Below, piece by piece: positions 18,555 to 23,068 of a stretch of DNA of 23,068 nt. Position 1 is the first letter of the stretch. Each line of letters begins with the position of its first letter. The notes beneath the pieces were generated by a model, which made no database searches, had not been told where the DNA came from, and was given only the letters and a program-made list of their open reading frames with translations. The position numbers were made by a program, and so were the translations under genes. This DNA comes from Rhizophlyctis rosea (taxonomy: Eukaryota; Chytridiomycota; Chytridiomycetes; Rhizophlyctidales; Rhizophlyctidaceae): contig JADGJC010000486.1 in the NCBI GenBank assembly GCA_027596075.1, positions 1 to 23,068 of the forward strand, in the 5' to 3' direction.

Positions 18555-21285
18555 TCACTCCCCCATAATCAAACTATATCCCGGATTATCAATCATAACC
18601 GACTCATATATCCGCCTCGACAACACCGGCCCCAAATTCCTCAATCGAGGATTCACACTCGTCCCCAGATTGATCTGTGCTCAGCAAACACATACCCTCA
18701 GTCAGTACGTGCACCGACCAAAATCCATCCTCGAAACCTCGAAACACAATCCCCACCTGCATAGTAGCCAACAACTTTGCTCCAACTTCCGCGCTCTCGC
18801 ACCTCTCGTACGCTTTATAAAGAGCTCTCAACGATGGGTATTTCTGTACAATGGCTTTCGCCTTGGGTTCCGAGCACATCGCGACGTGTTGGAGCATTTT
18901 CAACCATGTGTCGGCGTGGTTTGCGCCCGATTTGATGTTGTCGCCGAAGCGGAGGTCGAAGGTTGCTTCACTGCGGTGGCTGAGATTTGGTTTGATGAGC
19001 CAGAGTCCAAACGTACTTTTGCGAAAGAGGGCTCAAATAGTTCAAAAGCATCACACTTGCCGAAGTTCAGGAGCCTGCCCAATCTGTGCCGTAAACACCG
19101 AAACCCAATTCGCCGCCTCTTCCCCCGGTTTACATTCATGGAACACCACCTTGTTCCCAAACAACAACTGTAAATCCGCTACCTCGCTATACACCCTCGC
19201 GCGATCCGGCAACTCTGCCAACGACGTGTTTTTCTGCCTCCCACCCTTCCTCTGCCCACCCGCCGAAGGCCCACCACCACCCCCACCCGCACCATAAGCC
19301 GCCTGCACCTCCGCCATAAATTTTGAACTCAACTGCCGTTTCCTCGCACCAAAATACTTTTCCAATCCTTCCACAAGCAGGATGATCTTCTTCCCCGCAA
19401 ATCCGGCCTGCAATCTCTGCGCACATCCAACCAACCCCGTCGGCTCCACCACCAACCTCGCAAACTCCTCCCCATCAAACCTCACCAACGCGAAGTCCTC
19501 TTCTTCTATTCGTTTAGGGCACCCTACCCACCGATTGGAATTCTCATCCCACACCCTCACCACCCGCCGCCGCCATCGAATAGAACAAGGTATAGGCAGT
19601 TCTACAATTGCCACTTCCGCTCCCGCGTCCTTGATAGTGTCAATGACGGACCCGCTGACTTTTGTGATGAAGCTGGGGCTGATGTCGACAATCATTTCAC
19701 GGATGGAGGCGGCCTTTTCGCGTTTTTTGTTCGCTTCCCGCGCGGCTTTGCGTTCTTCCGTTTCCAGGCGTTTTTGCACATCTTTTTCTTCCTGATATCC
19801 CAATATTGGTTCATGAGCGTCAATACTCACTGATCAATAAAGGTCACACAAATAAAGACGGGAAATCCCACCTTTAGCCGTTGCTTTTCACGTTGCTTTT
19901 CTTCCCGTTCCTGCTGCTTTAACAGCTTTGCTTCCTCTTTGGCACGTTTTGCCTCCTCCCTTTGACGCTGCTTGTCCGCCTTGGCCGCTTCCGCTAATTG
20001 CACATCTTCGTCTGATTTCCGTTTTCTTCGCTTAGGTTTGGGTTCCGGTGTTGCATCATCTGCTCCGCCCAGATCTGATGACAAGGTATCTATGGTATCT
20101 GACGTGAAAGATCGTTTGAGGTTGCTAGGCCCACTAGCAGCTGGTCGTTTTGAGCTGCTGGCGGTGCCAATGGAGCTTCCGAAAGAGCTTTGTGATAGTT
20201 GAGTATTGCTTTCATCGTCGGAACTGAGTACGATGACCGAGGATTGTTGCGAGGATGTTATGTCGCTAAGTGGGGTGGTGGGGCGAGACTGTGAGGACAA
20301 GCTGGTCTTTTGAGAATATGGAGCGGTCAAGGGCGGGGCTATTGGTCCACGGTATGTTGGCGGCAATGGTGGTTTGCTGGTCAGGCTCGGTATTGTCGCC
20401 AGTAAATCCTCACCGTCGTCATCATCATCATCCCCAAAATCCCAGGCTCTATCTCTAGACGATAGCCGTGAGGTGATTGGAATACTTGAATATGCACTTT
20501 TGCTATGACTTTGGGAATGATTTGTGACAGCTGCAGGAGGATGCTGCTGTGCAATTACTGGAGGACGTGATGTTGATGGATTTAGGGGTGCCAAATTCGG
20601 TTGGTTTGTTAGGTCTATGACTTCATCATCTGAAGATAAATGGGCCGGTTTGGGCAATGAGCTGCTCTAAGTGAATGGGTTAGCAACCGCTCGAAGAAGG
20701 CTCATGAGAGGCAGTCCACACCTTTGAACCAGTTGCACTTGCAGAGCTGGTGGTTTTACTAAAATCAATTTGAGTGCCGTCAAAGGAGCGGTCAAGCTCC
20801 GTGCCGCTGTCTGAAACTACTGGTCGTTTGCGTTTCAGACCGGCGCTGGAGACAACGTCAGACGCAAGCCACCGGTGTTAGGGATCCCCCATCCTCACCT
20901 GGAGGATGTGTACAGCAACTCTGTGCTCTCTTCGACTTCCAAACTATTGATAATTTGTGGAGGTAGGGGTGGAGGCGACGTAGAAACTTCAAATGTTTGT
21001 GGGCGGATTAAAGCCGGTTCGTACAAAAACGCTAGACTTGGGTCACGTTCTGTGCCCTCAAGAAACTGAAGTGGCGGTCAGTTTTATCGATGCTACCTGA
21101 CGTTGTTATGTGTTGATTCAACCAGGTTTGAAATGGCAGTTTTGACGTACTTGACCGTCGAATATCCTGTTCACCGTCAAGTCAACACTGCCCGTCTTTT
21201 TGAGGTCCACGAGTACGTCCTCTGTAGACACGTTGGGACATAGAGCCCTCACGTTCCTCGCCCACTCTTCGTAAGGAGTAGCCAT
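18555..21285 (-). CDS. EME1: EME1-like subunit of MUS81 structure-specific endonuclease
   Basis: EME1 pairs with MUS81 to cut branched DNA at stalled forks and recombination junctions in the nucleus. Exons (5'->3'): 21285-21151, 21065-20899, 20845-20722, 20666-19872, 19791-19055, 18970-18757, 18674-18555; 763 aa with consistent phases. Residues 5-45 look like a CUE/UBA-type helical bundle (VRALCPNVSTEDVL, GSVDLTVNRIFDGQ). A long Ser-rich disordered part follows, with LSSDDEVIDLT and VIVLSSDDES resembling SUMO-interacting motifs, a KPKRRKRK nuclear signal near 340-350 and a charged helix (about 360-435). The ERCC4-type fold starts near 440 (VDISPSFI, IILLVEGLEKYFG) and lacks the catalytic ERKxxxD, as expected for the non-catalytic partner. 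The C-terminus has MLQHVAMCSEPKAKAIV, YPSLRALYKAYE and LGPVLSRRIYESV, the helix-hairpin-helix part typical of fungal Eme1. A poly-Gly stretch interrupts the nuclease-like domain. Confidence 0.88.
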
Positions 21286-21364
21286 ATTGATATTATGCCA
21301 CCACCACGATAGAACATAACAATGGCGGGTGAAGGCCAAAGGAATTCCAAACTTGTGTGTGGGG

Positions 21365-21391
21365 TGAATGGCCAGTTTGTGAATGGCCAGT
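21365..21391. repeat. direct repeat of a 12-mer, 15-bp period
   Basis: TGAATGGCCAGT occurs at 21365-21376 and again at 21380-21391, separated by TTG. The core contains the palindrome TGGCCA. It lies 80-106 bp upstream of the EME1 ATG and could be a paired protein-binding site. Confidence 0.6.
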
Positions 21392-21403
21392 CCGACTGAC
21401 TCA

Positions 21404-21440
21404 GACACACACTGTCACACACACTGTCACACACACGGTC
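21404..21440. repeat. 12-bp tandem repeat (CA-rich)
   Basis: The 12-bp unit ACTGTCACACAC occurs at 21411-21422 and 21423-21434, with partial flanking units, the last ending in CGGTC. It directly follows a TGACTCA at 21397-21403. The repeat sits about 120-155 bp upstream of the EME1 start codon and may be polymorphic in length. Confidence 0.7.
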
Positions 21441-22127
21441 CCGATTTCTGTCAGTCTATCCATGTGAGGGTAAATGACCGCCTTCCAGATTGGGATATAT
21501 CAATGTTTACTGTGAGCCAAGCCACTTGCTATCTATCATTGATCCAATCTGATGGCGGTGTTTGCTTTCGGCTGAATAGGTATTCAATCTGTTCCCCTAT
21601 ACTCCCTATTCCCATCCACATATGCTTTTTCCCTTTTATGACGACAAATACTCGGCGGGCAGCATGTCCATATCAATCACCACCAACTACCACTTTGGGC
21701 CAAGTAAAGTCACCAAAAGGGCTTTCGCGACGGGTCTGCGCCTGAAGCTGAGACTCAAAGCAGTTAAACAAACGATGCCATTACATGTAAACATAACACT
21801 GGCTGCTTCTCCAAAAGGTGCAATTCCTGAATGAAAGATTACTCAAAACATAGCAGACATCTCCTAAAATGCAGCACGAGATCCACGTTCAAGATGCTTC
21901 CCATTTATGTATTACACTGCCTTCAACGTGATTGAGTCGGTGCACCTTCCTTTTGTCACTTGTCCAGTCCGATCTTTGACGCTCAGCATTGCCGGACTTT
22001 CTTGGATTTGAGTAGATCCTCATTCACCTATATACAACACTCACTTCGCCTAATTACATGCTTCACTGATCTCTCATCCTAGCCCATCACTACAGCAACC
22101 GGACCCGAACATCTGAACCTAGTGAAT

Positions 22128-23068
22128 CTACTCAGGCTCCTGTGCTAGGGCAAGAGCATAATCCATCATCGCCGCCGCCATACGCGACTGGTGCCCTCGT
22201 CTAGAAAATAAAGCGTTAGAACCAACATCTAGAATTCCAAGTCCATCAAGCCAAATCTGACACTTACGTATCACCCCTCCGCATGTAAGCACCGCAGTCC
22301 ATCGGGGAAAGTTCCAATACACGGGAGTAATCCTTGTCGGCTTCTTCGTAATTACCTTTGGATGCAAGAGCAAAACATTAAACTTTCAGGAATAGCGGAT
22401 GGACATACTAACGCATGAAACAAACCTGTTGACTGTAGGATGTGGGCACGGTTGAAGTAAACTTCGGGAGAGGAGGGGTTGAGTTCTGCGGCACGGTTGA
22501 AATCTTGCAATGCTCCCGAAATGTCTGTGGTGTGTGAGAGCGACTATAAGTAACCGATCCGGTATTTATCATCCAGCGCCCAACTTACCCTTCAACACTG
22601 CCTTCGTTATGCCGCGGTTGAGGTACGCCGACGTCTCAGCCGAAGTCAGCTCCAATGCCTATCAGAGTAAAGACGGACGTGAGATAAGTTATGACCATTG
22701 CTCGAGCGCAATGACGGTAGGATGTAGTCAATCACAACTTGCCGGGTCTACGCACCTTATCGAAATACTCCAACGCCTGCTCCCATCTCCTCTGATAGAA
22801 GTACAGATTCGCGGCGTTGAGGTACGCCAGAGCATATTTTGGGTCGTACTTGATCGCCAGCTAGCATTTCATCATGTCAGACATTGAGAAACCAACCTGC
22901 GATTGACCGAAAACAATGGGATTTACCTTGTAGCTCTGCAAAGCAGATGAGTTTTGATTCATCGCTTGATAAATGACGCCTTGGTTTGTCAGATACTCGG
23001 AGCTTTTTGGTAGGATTTCCTGAATTTCGTGATAAATTCCAATGTTAGATTTTATACACTTTAGTTCA
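22128..23068 (-). CDS. tetratricopeptide-repeat (TPR) protein, 3' part
   Basis: The gene continues beyond the right edge, so its start is missing. Exons read 5'->3' as 23068-22927, 22860-22756, 22658-22589, 22524-22426, 22355-22268 and 22200-22128, coding the last 191 residues with consistent phases. About five TPR units are visible, with typical helix A/B residues: YLTNQGVIYQAMNQNSSALQSY, AYLNAANLYFYQRRWEQAL, AYLNRGITKAVLKDISGALQ, VYFNRAHILQSTGNYEEAD and AYMRRGDTRGHQSRMAAAMM, each followed by an A-x-x-x-x-P type turn. TPRs form a superhelix that binds other proteins. The close, regular packing resembles long TPR proteins such as TTC6 or other cilia-related TPR proteins, but the visible part cannot decide this. 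The protein ends shortly after the last repeat, at LALAQEPE. Confidence 0.85.

Larger units (their letters stand above)
21286..22127. promoter_or_regulatory. EME1 upstream region and intergenic space
   Basis: The 842 bp between the EME1 start and the end of the TPR gene (both minus) include the EME1 promoter. Near the start lie a duplicated 12-mer (21365-21391), a TGACTCA site (21397-21403) and a 12-bp tandem repeat (21404-21440). The part beyond 21450 holds no supported gene; plus-strand frames there have no motif. Confidence 0.45.

Noticed and set aside
21383..21745. Plus-strand open frame with a His-Thr-Cys repeat at its start.
   Set aside because: The repeat is only the 12-bp CA-rich tandem read in frame; no motif or coding-like composition follows.

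Overview
The window looks like nuclear DNA of a filamentous or zoosporic fungus, most likely a plant-material-degrading chytrid; this is an inference. It rests on dense short introns (about 43-190 bp, GT..AG, often with a CTGAC or TACTAAC-like branch site), a secreted glycoside hydrolase with a fungal CBM1 cellulose-binding module, a fused betaine-lipid synthase, and a W-W ankyrin-like repeat protein of a kind I associate with chytrid genomes. No transposon, CRISPR array, virus or bacterial operon is visible. All gene models are spliced by eye from frame continuity, splice sites and family motifs.

Layout, left to right. The left edge cuts a tRNA-Pro(UGG)-like gene on the minus strand (1-45). 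A six-exon gene of unknown function with a very acidic C-terminal half follows (644-3041, +); its last junction is unresolved. Next is an intronless 501-residue protein with about 13 ankyrin-like units ending in a W-W motif (3386-4891, +). BTA1, the fused diacylglyceryl-trimethylhomoserine (DGTS) synthase, has four exons (5266-8085, -). A small orphan gene (8838-9891, -) shares a 275-bp divergent promoter with a five-exon gene joining a C1 zinc-binding domain to a Pex24/DysF peroxin-like membrane protein (10167-12034, +).

The second half holds a seven-exon XRCC4-like DNA-repair gene (12406-14068, -), divergent across 143 bp from a nine-exon proline iminopeptidase (14212-15714, +). Then come a ten-exon secreted GH16-like enzyme with Thr-rich linkers and a C-terminal CBM1 (16347-18158, +), a seven-exon EME1-like subunit of the structure-specific MUS81 nuclease, with a CUE-like N-terminus (18555-21285, -), and the 3' part of a TPR protein that runs off the right edge (22128-23068, -).

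The genes do not form one pathway. Two are DNA double-strand-break or junction-processing factors (XRCC4 for end joining, EME1 for recombination intermediates), two are lipid/membrane proteins (BTA1, C1-Pex24/DysF), one is an extracellular polysaccharide enzyme and one a peptidase. The most unusual items are the C1-peroxin fusion, the two genes where long in-frame coding stretches are separated by a single stop codon, the tRNA-like edge sequence, the duplicated TGACTCA site upstream of BTA1, and the GH16-CBM1 enzyme with a Cys-rich segment between its linkers.
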